A stretch of DNA of 64,000 nucleotides from Mycolicibacterium arenosum (GCF_024320865.1 NZ_JANDBD010000001.1:62001-126000); one strand, 5' to 3'. Positions 53,063 to 64,000 are shown, counted from the first letter of the stretch. Notes: generated by a model from the sequence alone, not told the origin. Translations and numbers: made by a program.

Positions 53063-53443
53063 ATGAGCCGCGTCGACGAACTGCTCGCCGCGGCCCGCGG
53101 CCGCTTCGAACGGATGCAGGCGGCCGAGGTGCCCGCAGCGCTGGATCGCGGCGCCGTGCTCGTCGACATCCGGCCCGCCGGTCTGCGTGCCGCCGAGGGC
53201 GACGTCGCGCGCGCTCTCGTCATCGAGCGCAACTACCTCGAGTGGCGCTGCGACCCGACCAGCGACGCCCGCATTCCGGAGGCGACCGGCGACGACGTCC
53301 AATGGATCATTCTGTGCTCGGAGGGCTACACGTCCAGCCTGGCCGCCGCCGCGCTGGTCGACCTCGGACTGCACCGCGCCACCGACGTGGCGGGCGGATA
53401 CCAGGCGCTCAAGTCGGCGGGCGTGCTCGCTGCGCTGAACTAG
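53063..53443 (+). CDS. rhodanese-domain protein, Rv1066-like
   Basis: A 126-aa single rhodanese domain with active Cys85 in ILCSEGYTSS and VDIRPA near residue 34. It likely moves sulfane sulfur. Its position after cysteine dioxygenase suggests shared handling of sulfur from cysteine. Convergent with the next gene, overlapping by 4 bp. Confidence 0.88.
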   Translation: MSRVDELLAAARGRFERMQAAEVPAALDRGAVLVDIRPAGLRAAEGDVARALVIERNYLEWRCDPTSDARIPEATGDDVQWIILCSEGYTSSLAAAALVDLGLHRATDVAGGYQALKSAGVLAALN

Positions 53444-55161
53444 CTGGAGTAGCCCCGCAGCATCAGCGGGCGCAGCGCTTCAGTCTTCTCCGGCGTCCAT
53501 CCCGGTGGTTGGAGGATCGCCGCCCACGCGTTGGCGACGTCGCGGATGTAGACGTGGCCGTGCCCGTCCGGCACGTCGACGGCGACGGCCATGTCGGCCG
53601 ACACCTGGAGGAACGTGACGATGGGAATCCACTCCATGGTCGGCGACACGTCGTAGCCGCGCGGCTCCTTCAGCCAATCCGGTTCGGAGAACAGCAGATC
53701 CGGGTTCCACCATGCGATCGGGTCCGATGCGTGCTGCAGGTACACCACACGCGGTTGGCCCCACGGATCGTCAGGTCGGCCCAGGTTCTGCGGTTCGGCG
53801 GCGAACCGGACGTTCTCGCCCTCGTCGTAGATCGGCAGCCACATCGGCGAGCCGGGGTCGCGGTTCTCGGTCAGATGGGTCCAGATGGTGTTCTGGAACG
53901 TCGGGCCCGAGAACAGGGCGCCGTCGGTGCGGGCGATCAGGTTGTTGAGCGACAGGAACGGCGTCTCTCCGCCGAACGAGCCGAGGCTCTCCCCGAACAC
54001 CACCAGCTTGGGCCGCTCGTTCTCCGGCATCGCCCGGATCAGCGCGTCGACCGCCTCGAACAGGGCCTGCCCGGCCTGCCGCGCGTTCTCCTTGTCGACG
54101 AGGAACGACAGCCAACTCGGCAGATACGAGTACTGCATCGAGACGATCGCGGTGTCGCCGTTGTACATGTACTCGATCGCCGCGGCCTCGGCGGCGTTGA
54201 TCCAGCCGGTGCCGGTCGTGGTCGCGACGGCGACCACCTCGCGGTCGAGGCCGCCGGTGCGGACGAGTTCGGCGGCGGCGAGCGCGGCGGTGGCCTTGAT
54301 GTCGTCGCCCGAGTTCAGGCCGGCGTAGGCGCGGATGGGCTCAACTGGATTGCCGCCGTTGAAGTCTCGGAGTTCGTCGATCGTCGGGCCCTCCGCGACG
54401 AACGTGCGGCCCTGGTGGCCGATGGACTCCCAGCTGACCAGCGACTCGGGGCCGCCGGAGCGCAAGGTGCTGGTGGGAGCGGGATTGTCGGGATCGAGTT
54501 CGTCGTTCACCGAGGCGAAGGACTTGTTCATCACGTCCATCGCGACGCGCACCACGACACCGTTGAGCAGGGCGATCGACAGCGCCAGCAGCAGCGCGAC
54601 GACGACCACCCCCGACACCCTGCGCGGCGCGACGCGGTTGAGCTGACCGGTCAGGAATCGCACCAGTTTGCCTACCAGCTGGCCGATTTCGACGAACACG
54701 AAGAGGAAGAGCAGAGCCAGCAGCGCGGTCTGGGGATGCTCCCAGAACGTCAGCCGCGGCACGCCCATGAAGTCGCGGACGTCGTCCTGCCAGTGGTGGA
54801 AGTACACGATGGCCAGGATCTGGCCGATGATGCCGACCACGACGAGGGCGATCCACGCCCAGCGGGGCGCGCTCGGACTGGTCTCCTTCGACCGCAGGTA
54901 GCGCACCAACCACACGCCGAACACGCCGATGGCGTACCCGATACCACCCGCCGACCCGCTGACGATGCCCTGGAACAGCGGGCCGCGGGGGAGCAGCGAC
55001 GGCGTCAGCGACAGCCAGATGAAGACCAGACCGACCGCGGTGCCGAAGAAGGTGTAATGGCGTAACCACCAGGCCGGCTTGGCAGGCGCCTCGGGCTCCG
55101 ATTCCACAGGAGGCACAGGGTCTTCGGACTCTTCTGGCGCCTTGATGTCGGTGTCGGTCAC
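53440..55161 (-). CDS. membrane alpha/beta hydrolase, Rv1069c-like
   Basis: A 573-aa protein. Residues 1-30 are acidic. Four membrane helices follow in about 35-210 (YTFFGTAVGLVFIWLSLTP, AWIALVVVGIIGQILAIVYF, ALLALLFLFVFVEIGQLV, VVVVALLLALSIALLNGVVV). The C-terminal half is a hydrolase domain: GTGWINAAEA, nucleophile VFGESLGSFGG and a late His in DGHGHVYI. The catalytic site probably faces the outside. It is last in an operon with echA9 and echA8 and may act on a lipid or acyl product; inference. Confidence 0.85.
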   Translation of the reverse strand: MTDTDIKAPEESEDPVPPVESEPEAPAKPAWWLRHYTFFGTAVGLVFIWLSLTPSLLPRGPLFQGIVSGSAGGIGYAIGVFGVWLVRYLRSKETSPSAPRWAWIALVVVGIIGQILAIVYFHHWQDDVRDFMGVPRLTFWEHPQTALLALLFLFVFVEIGQLVGKLVRFLTGQLNRVAPRRVSGVVVVALLLALSIALLNGVVVRVAMDVMNKSFASVNDELDPDNPAPTSTLRSGGPESLVSWESIGHQGRTFVAEGPTIDELRDFNGGNPVEPIRAYAGLNSGDDIKATAALAAAELVRTGGLDREVVAVATTTGTGWINAAEAAAIEYMYNGDTAIVSMQYSYLPSWLSFLVDKENARQAGQALFEAVDALIRAMPENERPKLVVFGESLGSFGGETPFLSLNNLIARTDGALFSGPTFQNTIWTHLTENRDPGSPMWLPIYDEGENVRFAAEPQNLGRPDDPWGQPRVVYLQHASDPIAWWNPDLLFSEPDWLKEPRGYDVSPTMEWIPIVTFLQVSADMAVAVDVPDGHGHVYIRDVANAWAAILQPPGWTPEKTEALRPLMLRGYSS

Positions 55162-55170
55162 CGACAGATA

Positions 55171-55944
55171 TTAACGGTGGCTGAAGTTCGGTGTGCGCTT
55201 CTCGACGAAGGCGGCCATGCCCTCGGTCTGGTCGTCGGTCGCGAACGCCGAGTGGAACAGCCTGCGCTCGTAGAGCAGCCCCTCGGCGAGAGTCGACTCG
55301 TACGCCCGGTTGACGGCCTCCTTGGCCATCCGCGCCGCCGACAGCGACATGCCCGCGATGGTGGCGGCCACCGCCATCGCCTCGTCGAGCAGGGTGTCGG
55401 CGGGCACGACGCGCGACACCAGGCCCGCGCGCTCCGCCTCCTCGGCGTCCATGTTGCGGCCGGTGAGGATGAGGTCCATCGCCTTGGCCTTGCCGACGGC
55501 GCGGGTGAGCCGCTGCGAGCCACCCATGCCGGGCAGGACGCCCAGCTTGATCTCCGGCTGGCCGAACTTCGCGGTGTCGGCGGCGATCAGCACGTCGCAC
55601 ATCATCGCGAGCTCGCAGCCGCCGCCCAGCGCGTATCCCGCGACGGCGGCGATGGTGGGGGTGCGGGTCGCCGCGAACTTCCCCCACTGCGCGAAGAAGT
55701 CGGCGGCGAAGACGTCGCCGAACGACAGGTCCGCCATCTCCTTGATGTCGGCACCGGCGGCGAAGGCCTTGGCGCTGCCGGTGAGAACGATCGCGCCGAT
55801 ACCCGGATCGGCGTCGAAGTCCGCTGCGGCAGTGGTGACTTCGGCCATCACCTGACTGTTCAGGGCGTTGAGGGCCTTCGGTCGGTTCAGCGTGATGACG
55901 CCGACGCGGCCCTCGGTGGTCACCAGGATGGTCTCGTAGCTCAT
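55171..55944 (-). CDS. echA8: enoyl-CoA hydratase
   Basis: A 257-aa crotonase, the same length as M. tuberculosis EchA8. The oxyanion-hole motifs are AGADIKEM and [15 protein letters not shown]; the catalytic Glu residues are in LGGGCE and PEIKLG(V). It hydrates trans-2-enoyl-CoA in beta-oxidation. Gaps of 9 bp on both sides place it in an operon with echA9 and the membrane hydrolase. Confidence 0.92.
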   Translation of the reverse strand: MSYETILVTTEGRVGVITLNRPKALNALNSQVMAEVTTAAADFDADPGIGAIVLTGSAKAFAAGADIKEMADLSFGDVFAADFFAQWGKFAATRTPTIAAVAGYALGGGCELAMMCDVLIAADTAKFGQPEIKLGVLPGMGGSQRLTRAVGKAKAMDLILTGRNMDAEEAERAGLVSRVVPADTLLDEAMAVAATIAGMSLSAARMAKEAVNRAYESTLAEGLLYERRLFHSAFATDDQTEGMAAFVEKRTPNFSHR

Positions 55945-55953
55945 GTCTTCTCC

Positions 55954-56997
55954 TCAGTCGGGTAGGACGAGATCGGGATCGGCGGGCGCGAAGTAGGCGT
56001 CCACCGCGGCGGCGTCGACCGACTCCAACGAGGCCGGCTGCCACTGCGGGTTCTTGTCCTTGTCGACGAGCAGCGCCCGGATGCCCTCGACCAGATCGTG
56101 GGAGCGCAGCGCCGCGATCGACGTCCGAAACTCCTCGCGCAGCACGTCTTCCAACGTATCGAGTTCGGCGGCGCGGCGGACCGCTTGGAGCGTGACGGAC
56201 AGGGCGATCGGCGAGCGGGTCGCGATCAGGTCGGCGGCGTCGACGGGCGGGCCGGCGTCGTGCGTGCGCAGCGCCGCGACGATGTCCGCGACGGTGTCGC
56301 CCGAGTAGCACTCGTCGATCCAGTCGCGCTGTGCCAGCAGGGAACTCGGCGGCGGCTCGACGGCGTGCGCGGCCAGTGCCGACTCGGCGCCGTCGGCGAG
56401 CACCCCGGCGGTGAACGCGGCGACCGCGTCGTGCGGGACGAAGTGGTCGGCGAAACCCATCGCGATGGCGTCGGCGCCGCTGAACGGGGCGCCCGTTAGC
56501 GCGGCGTGGACACCGAGCAGGCCGGGGGTGCGGGCCAGCAGGTAGGTGCCGCCGACGTCGGGGATGAAGCCGATGCCGACCTCGGGCATCCCCAACCTCG
56601 TGGTGTCGGTGACGACGCGGACGCTGCCGTGCGCGCTGACGCCGACGCCGCCCCCCATGACGATGCCGTCCATCACGGCGACGTAGGGCTTCGGATAGTT
56701 GGCGATGTGGGCGTTCAGCACGTACTCGTCGTGCCAGAAGGCGCGGGTCTTGGCGCCGCCGACCTTCGCGTCGTGGTAGATCGCGACGACATCGCCACCC
56801 GCGCACAGGCCGCGCTCGCCTGCGCCGGTGAGCAGCACGGTGTGCACCGAGTCGTCGTGCTCCCACTCGTCGAGGGCGTTCGCGAGGCGCGCCACCATCG
56901 CGTCGGTGAGGGAGTTGATGGCCTTCGGCCGGTTGAGCACGACGTGTCCGACGCCGTTCTCGACATTTACTAGGATGTCCTCGTTTTCCGACGCCAT
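55954..56997 (-). CDS. echA9: 3-hydroxyisobutyryl-CoA hydrolase-type crotonase, EchA9-like
   Basis: A 347-aa crotonase-fold protein, longer than hydratases, as in the HIBYL-CoA hydrolases of valine catabolism. RGLCAGGDVVAIY and DGIVMGGGVGVSAHG form the oxyanion hole; MPEVGIGFIPDVGG holds the catalytic Glu/Asp. The extra C-terminal helices (DLIATRSPIALSVT) fit that group. The ATG at 56997 opens the conserved frame. First gene of the three-gene operon. Confidence 0.9.
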   Translation of the reverse strand: MASENEDILVNVENGVGHVVLNRPKAINSLTDAMVARLANALDEWEHDDSVHTVLLTGAGERGLCAGGDVVAIYHDAKVGGAKTRAFWHDEYVLNAHIANYPKPYVAVMDGIVMGGGVGVSAHGSVRVVTDTTRLGMPEVGIGFIPDVGGTYLLARTPGLLGVHAALTGAPFSGADAIAMGFADHFVPHDAVAAFTAGVLADGAESALAAHAVEPPPSSLLAQRDWIDECYSGDTVADIVAALRTHDAGPPVDAADLIATRSPIALSVTLQAVRRAAELDTLEDVLREEFRTSIAALRSHDLVEGIRALLVDKDKNPQWQPASLESVDAAAVDAYFAPADPDLVLPD

Positions 56998-57159
56998 GGT
57001 TAAGCAATGTAGATCGTCGCCCTGCGGCCGCGCGTGCCGGGTAACCTTTCCCAAGAAACTCACAGTTTCAGGCGAGGGCGCGGGAACCAAGCCCCGTCAC
57101 CGCACGTTGACAGTGCGTCCGCAATCAGCGGGCCACATGCATTAGGAGAGGATCCGACG

Positions 57160-58011
57160 GTGCGCGAGAGCAGCAACCCGGTATTCCGGTCCCTGCCCAG
57201 AGGGCAGCAGGGCGGATACGCGCAGTTCGGTACCGGAGCCGCCGGCTACGGTACCCAGGCGGTACACGCAGACCCGTACGCGGCGCAGCAGTACCCCGAT
57301 CAGCAGGCGGGCGTCAGCCGACCGCTGACCATCGACGACGTGGTGATGAAGACCGGCATCACGCTCGCCGTGGTGACCCTGGTCGGCATCGTCTCGTACT
57401 TCCTGGTGTCGTCCAACTACGGCCTGATGATGCCGTTCGTGCTCGTGGGCGGACTCGGCGGCCTCGCGCTCGTGCTGGTCGCGACGTTCGGTCGCAAGCA
57501 GGACAATCCGGCCATCGTGCTGAGCTACGCCGCGTTTGAAGGCCTCTTCGTCGGTGCGGCCTCGTTCCTGTTCGCCAACCTGGTGTCCACCGGTGGGCCG
57601 GGCATGATCGCGCAGGCGCTCTTCGGGACCATCGGCGTCTTCTTCGGCATGCTCGTCGTCTACAAGACCGGCGCCATCCGCGTCACGCCGAAGTTCACCC
57701 GCATGCTCGTCGCGGCGATGTTCGGCGTCCTGGCCATCGCACTGCTGAACTTCGTGCTCGCGATCTTCGGCGTCGGTGGCGGCGAAGGCTTCGGACTGCG
57801 CAGCGGTGGACCGCTGGCGATCATCTTCTCGCTCGTCTGCATCGCCTTGGCGGCCTTCATGTTCCTGATCGACTTCGACTCGGCCGACCAGTTGATCCGC
57901 GCTGGCGCCCCGGCGAAGGCGGCGTGGGGCATCGCCCTCGGCCTGACGGTCACGCTCGTGTGGCTGTACGTCGAGATCCTGCGACTGCTCAGCTACTTCA
58001 ACAGCGACTAG
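57160..58011 (+). CDS. Bax inhibitor-1/YccA family membrane protein, Rv1072-like
   Basis: A 283-aa protein: a Tyr/Gln-rich cytosolic start of about 55 residues, then seven hydrophobic segments with typical FEGLFVGAASF and LVWLYVEILRLLSYF near the end. The family contains pH-dependent calcium-leak channels. The GTG at 57160 has AGGAGAGG 8 bases upstream. A strong terminator follows. Confidence 0.88.
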   Translation: MRESSNPVFRSLPRGQQGGYAQFGTGAAGYGTQAVHADPYAAQQYPDQQAGVSRPLTIDDVVMKTGITLAVVTLVGIVSYFLVSSNYGLMMPFVLVGGLGGLALVLVATFGRKQDNPAIVLSYAAFEGLFVGAASFLFANLVSTGGPGMIAQALFGTIGVFFGMLVVYKTGAIRVTPKFTRMLVAAMFGVLAIALLNFVLAIFGVGGGEGFGLRSGGPLAIIFSLVCIALAAFMFLIDFDSADQLIRAGAPAKAAWGIALGLTVTLVWLYVEILRLLSYFNSD

Positions 58012-58017
58012 TTCGAC

Positions 58018-58058
58018 AACGACGAGGGCGCCCACCGGTGGTGGGCGCCCTTGTCGTT
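58018..58058. terminator. bidirectional terminator, 18-bp stem
   Basis: GGGCGCCCAC-CGGTG-GTGGGCGCCC is extended outward by eight further pairs (one G-U), giving an 18-bp stem with a 5-base loop. A short T-rich stretch follows. It separates the convergent Rv1072-like and purT genes. Confidence 0.85.
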
Positions 58059-58065
58059 TCTCGGG

Positions 58066-59265
58066 TCAGACCGCGCGCGGCGTCACTCTGCTCGCCGCCT
58101 CGGTGGCGTTGCGGCGCGCTGTGTCGACATCGTCGGCGTGGGCGAGGGCCACCCCCATCCGGCGGCTGACGAAGCTCTCCGGCTTGCCGAACAACCGAAT
58201 GTCGCTGTGCGGCACCCGCAGTGCCGCGTCCACCCCGTCGAAGACGACGCCCTCGGCGTCGACCCCGCCGTAGATCACCGCACTCGCCCCCGGCGACTTC
58301 AGCGTCGTGTCGACGGGGAGGCCGAGGATGGCCCGCGCGTGCAGTTCGAACTCGTTCTGCCACTGCGTCGCCATCGTGACCATGCCGGTGTCGTGCGGGC
58401 GCGGACTGACCTCGCTGAACCACACCTGGTCGCCCTTGACGAACAGTTCGACACCGAAGATGCCCTGCCCACCGAGGTCCCCGGTCACGGCACGCGCGAT
58501 CTGCTGTGCGCGGTCCAGGGCGACGGCGGGCATCGGATGGGGTTGCCAGCTCTCGACGTAGTCCCCGCTGACCTGCCTGTGTCCGATCGGTTCGCAGAAG
58601 TGGGTGGCGATCTCATCGCCGGCGCCGCGGGCCCGGACCGTCAGAAGCGTGATCTCGTAGTCGAAATCGACGAATCCCTCGACGATGATGCGGGCACCTG
58701 CGACCCGGCTGCCGGACATCGCGTAGTCCCAGGCGGCGACGACGCCGTCGGGACCGTCGATCTTGCTCTGGCCCTTGCCCGAACTGCTCATCACCGGCTT
58801 GACGACACACGGGTAGCCGACCTCGCCCGCGGCGGTCCGTAACTCGTCGAGCGAATCGCAGAACCGATACGGACTGGTGGGCAGTCCCAGGGTTTCGGCG
58901 GCGAGCCGGCGGATGCCCTCGCGATCCATGGTCAGGCGCGCCGCCCGCGCGGTCGGGATGACTCGGACCACGCCCTCGCTCTCCAGTGCCTCGAGGACCG
59001 GTGTGGCGATCGCCTCGATCTCGGGCACGACGAGATCGGGCTTCTCGGCCTCGACGAGCGCCCGGAGCTGTTCGGGGTCCGTCATCGAGACGGTGTGTGC
59101 GCGATGGGCGACCTGATGGCCCGGCGCGTTGTCGTAACGGTCGACGGCGATCGTCTCGACGCCGAGGCGCTGCAGGGCGATCAGTACCTCGCGGCCCAGC
59201 TCACCCGAGCCCAGCAGCATCACCCTGGTGGCATGCGGTGACAGCGGTGTGCCGAGCGTGGTCAC
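58066..59265 (-). CDS. purT: formate-dependent GAR transformylase
   Basis: A 399-aa ATP-grasp enzyme (usual length about 390-400). [13 protein letters not shown] begins the N-terminal domain; [12 protein letters not shown] is the ATP-grasp loop; [13 protein letters not shown] and the C-terminal FGKPESF motif are PurT-like. It makes formyl-GAR from formate and ATP in purine synthesis. The GTG at 59265 follows the fadA3 stop by 7 bp with TGAGG upstream, so the two are one transcript. Confidence 0.92.
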   Translation of the reverse strand: MTTLGTPLSPHATRVMLLGSGELGREVLIALQRLGVETIAVDRYDNAPGHQVAHRAHTVSMTDPEQLRALVEAEKPDLVVPEIEAIATPVLEALESEGVVRVIPTARAARLTMDREGIRRLAAETLGLPTSPYRFCDSLDELRTAAGEVGYPCVVKPVMSSSGKGQSKIDGPDGVVAAWDYAMSGSRVAGARIIVEGFVDFDYEITLLTVRARGAGDEIATHFCEPIGHRQVSGDYVESWQPHPMPAVALDRAQQIARAVTGDLGGQGIFGVELFVKGDQVWFSEVSPRPHDTGMVTMATQWQNEFELHARAILGLPVDTTLKSPGASAVIYGGVDAEGVVFDGVDAALRVPHSDIRLFGKPESFVSRRMGVALAHADDVDTARRNATEAASRVTPRAV

Positions 59266-59272
59266 CGGGGCC

Positions 59273-60490
59273 TCAGGAGAGACGCTCCACGACCATCGCC
59301 ATGCCCTGGCCGCCGCCGACGCACATCGACTCGATGCCGAACGTCTTGTCGTGCGTCGCAAGGTTGTTCAGCAGCGTCGCGGTGATGCGGGCGCCGGTCA
59401 TGCCGAAGGGGTGTCCGAGGGCGATCGCGCCGCCGGAGACGTTCAGCCTGTCCTCGTCGATGCCGAGCTCGCGCGCAGAGCCGAGCACCTGGACGGCGAA
59501 CGCCTCGTTGATCTCGACCAGGTCGATGTCACCGATCTGCTTGCCCGCCTTGGCAAGTGCCTTCTTGATGGCCTCGATCGGGCCGAGGCCCATGATCTCC
59601 GGCGACAGGCCGGACACGCCCGTGGACACGATGCGGGCCAGGGGTGTGAGACCGAGTTCCTTCGCCTTGGTGTCGCTCATGATGACGACGGCAGCGGCAC
59701 CGTCGTTCAGCGGACACGCGTTGCCCGCCGTGATCGTGCCGTTCGGCCGGAACACCGGGTTCAGCTGGCTGATCTTCTCGTAGGTGGTGCCGGCACGCGG
59801 GCCGTCGTCAGTGGTGACGGTGGTGCCGTCGGGCAGCGTCACCGGCGAGATCTCACGCTCGAAGAAGCCGCTCTTGATGGCGTCCTCGGCGCGGTTCTGC
59901 GAGCGCACACCCCAGTGGTCCTGATCCTCGCGGCTGATGCCGGTGAACTGGGCGACGTTCTCCGCGGTCTGACCCATCGCGATGTAGACGTCCGGGATGT
60001 TGCCGTCCTCGCGCGGGTCGTGCCACTGTTCGCCACCCTCGGCCTGCTTGGCGGTGCGCGCCTGCGCCTCGTCGAACACCGAGTTCTTCGAGTTGGGCGC
60101 ACCGTCGGCCGCACCGACGCCGAAGCGGGACACCGTCTCCACGCCCGCCGAGATGAACACGTCACCCTCGCCGGCCTTGATCGCGTGGAACGCCATCCGG
60201 GTGGTCTGCAGCGACGACGAGCAGTAGCGGTTGACCGTCGTGCCCGGCAGGAAGTCGTAGCCGAGTTCGACGGCCACGGCGCGGGCGATGTTGTACCCCG
60301 CCTCGCCTGCGGGCTGAGCGCAGCCCATCATCAGGTCGTCGATGTCCTTCGGGTCCAGCGACGGCACCTTGTCGAGCGCGGCGCGCACCATCTGGGCGGC
60401 CAGGTCGTCGGGACGCATGGTGGCCAGCGATCCCTTGACGGCGCGGCCGATCGGGGAGCGGGCGGTGGCGACGATGACGGCTTCGGGCAT
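59273..60490 (-). CDS. fadA3: acetyl-CoA acyltransferase
   Basis: A 405-aa thiolase, the length of M. tuberculosis FadA3. Cys90 in NRYCSSSLQ is the nucleophile; [12 protein letters not shown] holds the His and CVGGGQG the second Cys. It cleaves 3-ketoacyl-CoA in fatty-acid oxidation. CAGGAG precedes the ATG. It leads an operon with purT. Confidence 0.93.
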   Translation of the reverse strand: MPEAVIVATARSPIGRAVKGSLATMRPDDLAAQMVRAALDKVPSLDPKDIDDLMMGCAQPAGEAGYNIARAVAVELGYDFLPGTTVNRYCSSSLQTTRMAFHAIKAGEGDVFISAGVETVSRFGVGAADGAPNSKNSVFDEAQARTAKQAEGGEQWHDPREDGNIPDVYIAMGQTAENVAQFTGISREDQDHWGVRSQNRAEDAIKSGFFEREISPVTLPDGTTVTTDDGPRAGTTYEKISQLNPVFRPNGTITAGNACPLNDGAAAVVIMSDTKAKELGLTPLARIVSTGVSGLSPEIMGLGPIEAIKKALAKAGKQIGDIDLVEINEAFAVQVLGSARELGIDEDRLNVSGGAIALGHPFGMTGARITATLLNNLATHDKTFGIESMCVGGGQGMAMVVERLS

Positions 60491-60535
60491 GGCGGTCTCC
60501 TGGCTGTCGACTGATATCAAAACGCTGAAGAGAAG

Positions 60536-61501
60536 CTAGCTGGCGGTCACGACGATGGGTGCGGGCACCCCGGTGGAGCGCTTCCACAGCCGGCTGATGT
60601 TCCCGACGCGGCCGAGCAGCGCGCCCGCGTCGAGTGTGCGGGACGGCATCGACTGAGGTGCGACCGCGTCGGTGGGCACACCCAGCTGTCGGCACAGCGC
60701 GGGCAGCAGCTGGTTGGCCGCCAACGCGTATCCGGCCGCCGACGGGTGGAACATGTCCGGGGAGAACAACAGCTCCGGAGCCCGGTAGAACTCCGGCGCC
60801 AGCAGGTCGGAGAACGGCACCGGCACGCCCCCCGCCGCCCGGATCGCCGCGGCCTGGGCGCGCGCCAGCCGCAGGCCCTGACTGCGGGCCACCCAGCGCA
60901 GGGGCTGCGGAATCGCGGTGATGACACCGAAATCGGGGCACGTGCCGACCACCACCTCGGCGCCCGCCCTCTTCAGACGCTCGACCGCGGCACCGACGCG
61001 ACGGGCCGACGGGCCGATGCCGTTGGGCTTGGTGATGTCGTTGGCGCCGATCATGATCACCGCGGCGTGCGGAGGTGTGCCCGCCACGAACATGGCGTCG
61101 ATCTGGCCGGATAGACCCTTCGACGTGGCCCCGACGATGGCCTTGGTGCTCAGCCGAACGCGCTGGCCCGACATCCTGGCCAGGCCGCGGGCCAGCAGCA
61201 CACCGGGCACCTCGTCGGCGACGACGCAGCCGTACCCGGTGGCCGTCGAATCTCCGAAGATCATCAGGTGCAGGTCGAACGGGACCCCGCGATGCCACTT
61301 CTCGAACTCACCGCCCGCGGGGGAGTAGACGCCGTCGGCGCGGGGCGGAACGTCCCAGGACTTGGGGATGATCTGGCGGGCCTGGTCGGCCTGGCCGTTC
61401 AGCAGATTCCGGGCCCCGAGTGCTGCGGAGCCCGTCAACGAGACAGTGGCCGCGGCGGCGGCCACGGCGATGGCGGTCCGGTGCGGTGCACGATTGCCCA
61501 C
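60536..61501 (-). CDS. exported SGNH/GDSL esterase, Rv1075c-like
   Basis: A 321-aa protein with an N-terminal hydrophobic segment (signal or anchor, 8-30). The SGNH blocks are FGDSTATG (Ser85), the GATSKG turn, IGANDITK and MFHPSAAGY with Asp and His. The M. tuberculosis orthologue is reported as a cell-wall GDSL esterase. GTG start at 61501. It lies 45 bp upstream of fadA3 on the same strand. Confidence 0.88.
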   Translation of the reverse strand: MGNRAPHRTAIAVAAAAATVSLTGSAALGARNLLNGQADQARQIIPKSWDVPPRADGVYSPAGGEFEKWHRGVPFDLHLMIFGDSTATGYGCVVADEVPGVLLARGLARMSGQRVRLSTKAIVGATSKGLSGQIDAMFVAGTPPHAAVIMIGANDITKPNGIGPSARRVGAAVERLKRAGAEVVVGTCPDFGVITAIPQPLRWVARSQGLRLARAQAAAIRAAGGVPVPFSDLLAPEFYRAPELLFSPDMFHPSAAGYALAANQLLPALCRQLGVPTDAVAPQSMPSRTLDAGALLGRVGNISRLWKRSTGVPAPIVVTAS

Positions 61502-61581
61502 GGCGACCAGTTTAGGGAAAGTTCCGCGACTGTCCGCGTGGCGACCGGCCCGTGGCGGTCACAGTGCGGTATCAAGTTCGG

Positions 61582-61618
61582 TACGAAATCGGGTTCCTTG
61601 ATTGTTGGACATTTCGTA
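61582..61618. promoter_or_regulatory. 8-bp inverted repeat upstream of lipU
   Basis: TACGAAAT (61582-61589) is matched by ATTTCGTA (61611-61618), arms 21 bp apart. It lies about 90-125 bp before the lipU start in a 204-bp gap between divergent genes. Possible operator or RNA hairpin. Confidence 0.4.
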
Positions 61619-61705
61619 GCGTGTCAAGCTAAGTTACCCAGGTTGGCTGAGTGACCGGCTGACAGGGCACTACAGAGCTTTCCAGCGGCGTAGGAAGTGG
61701 TGGCG

Positions 61706-62743
61706 ATGACGGCACCCAGCAAGGTATCCAGGCCCCCGGCCATCGGTATCGGCCGAGGTAGGACGCATAAGTCGCGTCGATTCCCGGTCAGCGACGGGGC
61801 ACCGGTCGAGGTCGTTGAGGACGGCGCGAGCATCGCAGGCCGAGTGTTTGCCCTGGCGGCCGCGCTTACCATAAAGCCGACTCTTAACATCGGTAGTCGT
61901 GCCCCCAAGCTGCCGTGGCCGTGGGGCGTCGTCGACCTCGCGTGCCGGGTTCTGCGGCCGGCGCCGGGCACCGTCCGAGCCACGATCTCGCTGCCCAACT
62001 GCACGGCGCAACTGGTGCGCGCCGCCGGCGTACTGCCCGCGGACGGCAAGCGCAGCGTCATCCTCTATCTGCACGGCGGGGCGTTCCTGACGTGCGGAGT
62101 CAATTCACACGGCAGGCTCGTCACCGCGCTCTCGAAGTTCGCGGACAGCCCCGCCCTGGTGGTCAACTACCGGATGATCCCCAAGCACTCGATCGGCCAG
62201 GCGATCGACGACTGCTACGACGCCTACCAGTGGCTGCGCCTGACCGGTTACGAGCCCGAGCAGATCGTGCTCGCGGGCGATTCCGCGGGCGGTTATCTGT
62301 CGCTCGCGCTGGCTGAGCGCATCCACGCCGACGGCGAACTGCCCGCCGCAGTGGTCACCATGTCGCCGCTCTTCGAGATCGACAACGACGGCCGCGCCCA
62401 GCACCCGAACATGCGCTCGGATGCGATGTTCCCGCCCAAGGCGTTCGACGCGCTGGTGGAACTGGTCGAGCACGCCGCCGCACGGCGCGGCGAAGAGGTC
62501 TACGAACCGCTCGACCACATCGAACCCGGCCTTCCGCGAACGTTGATCCACGTCTCCGGCTCGGAGGTTCTGCTCAACGATGCGCGAAAGGCCTCGCACA
62601 TGCTGGCCGCGGCGGGCATCCCCGTCGAGATCCGCATCTGGCCCGGCCAGATGCACGTGTTCCAGCTGGCCTCCCCGGCGGTCAAGGAGGCGGAGCGGTC
62701 GCTGCGCCAGATCGGCGAGTACATCCGCGAAGCCACCTGGTAG
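61706..62743 (+). CDS. lipU: hormone-sensitive lipase-family esterase, LipU
   Basis: A 345-aa esterase. HGGAF (123-127) is the oxyanion motif of this family and GDSAGG holds Ser192; VSGSEVLLNDAR has the Asp and GQMHVFQ the His. No signal peptide. The ATG at 61706 gives about 45 residues more than M. tuberculosis LipU; a later start is possible. Divergent from the GDSL esterase gene. Confidence 0.87.
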   Translation: MTAPSKVSRPPAIGIGRGRTHKSRRFPVSDGAPVEVVEDGASIAGRVFALAAALTIKPTLNIGSRAPKLPWPWGVVDLACRVLRPAPGTVRATISLPNCTAQLVRAAGVLPADGKRSVILYLHGGAFLTCGVNSHGRLVTALSKFADSPALVVNYRMIPKHSIGQAIDDCYDAYQWLRLTGYEPEQIVLAGDSAGGYLSLALAERIHADGELPAAVVTMSPLFEIDNDGRAQHPNMRSDAMFPPKAFDALVELVEHAAARRGEEVYEPLDHIEPGLPRTLIHVSGSEVLLNDARKASHMLAAAGIPVEIRIWPGQMHVFQLASPAVKEAERSLRQIGEYIREATW

Positions 62744-62790
62744 CGATGCCCTGGATGGATCGGATTCTCGTCGCCTGACACGATGTGACC

Positions 62791-64000
<1,210 letters not shown>

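Noticed and set aside
53242..55065. 607-codon plus-strand frame
   Set aside because: Antisense to the Rv1069c-like gene; low-complexity Arg/Gly composition.
54341..57007. 888-codon minus-strand frame
   Set aside because: Runs through the other frames of echA8, echA9 and the membrane hydrolase, which have clear motifs.

Overview
The window is high-GC actinobacterial DNA from a Mycobacterium, most likely a fast-growing environmental Mycolicibacterium. The signs are a polycysteine leader, leaderless GTG/ATG starts, embR with a PknE/PknH-type kinase, an lpqV lipoprotein, a mycofactocin-type short-chain dehydrogenase, a DUF222/13E12 HNH protein behind a LexA box, a cutinase and many lipid or steroid enzymes. 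I see no rRNA, tRNA, CRISPR array, transposase or prophage. Both ends cut a gene: an alpha/beta hydrolase on the left and cbs on the right.

Left part (1-16.4 kb): alpha/beta hydrolase, PAS protein, Hsp15-like S4 protein, acyltransferase-3, a 670-bp AT-rich gap, then a secreted phosphodiesterase-type protein with an Ala/Pro/Val/Glu repeat. Next comes a TetR/DUF4185 pair divergent from a KshA-like Rieske oxygenase, then a cupin and a small membrane protein. A complete soxB-D-A-G sarcosine oxidase operon follows, divergent from a GntR/FCD regulator, with palindromes between them.

Middle (16.4-30 kb): a compact catabolic cluster of a Rieske ring-hydroxylating oxygenase and its TetR regulator, divergent from a D-aminoacylase-type amidohydrolase and an Asp-nucleophile (epoxide hydrolase/dehalogenase type) alpha/beta hydrolase. 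Two tandem 15-bp operator-like boxes lie between them. After these come the SOS-controlled 13E12 protein, a cutinase, a peptidoglycan amidase, a DUF427 protein, the mycofactocin-type SDR, and a polar amino-acid ABC importer (fused binding protein/permease plus ATPase).

C4-dicarboxylate module (30-38.5 kb): a beta-propeller protein (Rv1057-like), a CitB-type response regulator and DcuS/CitA-type sensor kinase, an alpha/beta hydrolase, a DUF5685 protein with a striking Cys tail, and a DctA transporter. It ends with a perfect 18-bp stem hairpin and two paralogous small secreted proteins; a third paralogue lies at 26.6 kb.

Right part (38.6-64 kb): gene order resembles M. tuberculosis Rv1057-Rv1077 as I recall it: fadD14, Rv1059-like, two patatins, lpqV, cysteine dioxygenase and rhodanese, Rv1069c-like, echA8, echA9, Rv1072-like, fadA3, Rv1075c-like, lipU, cbs. 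Inserted in this block are a thiolase-like protein with kinase and embR, an SDR/ADH/phosphatase operon, a second SDR with a MarR regulator, and purT. A perfect KstR-type box precedes the Rv1059-like gene. A 13-codon polycysteine small ORF precedes the cysteine dioxygenase gene and looks like a cysteine-sensing leader.
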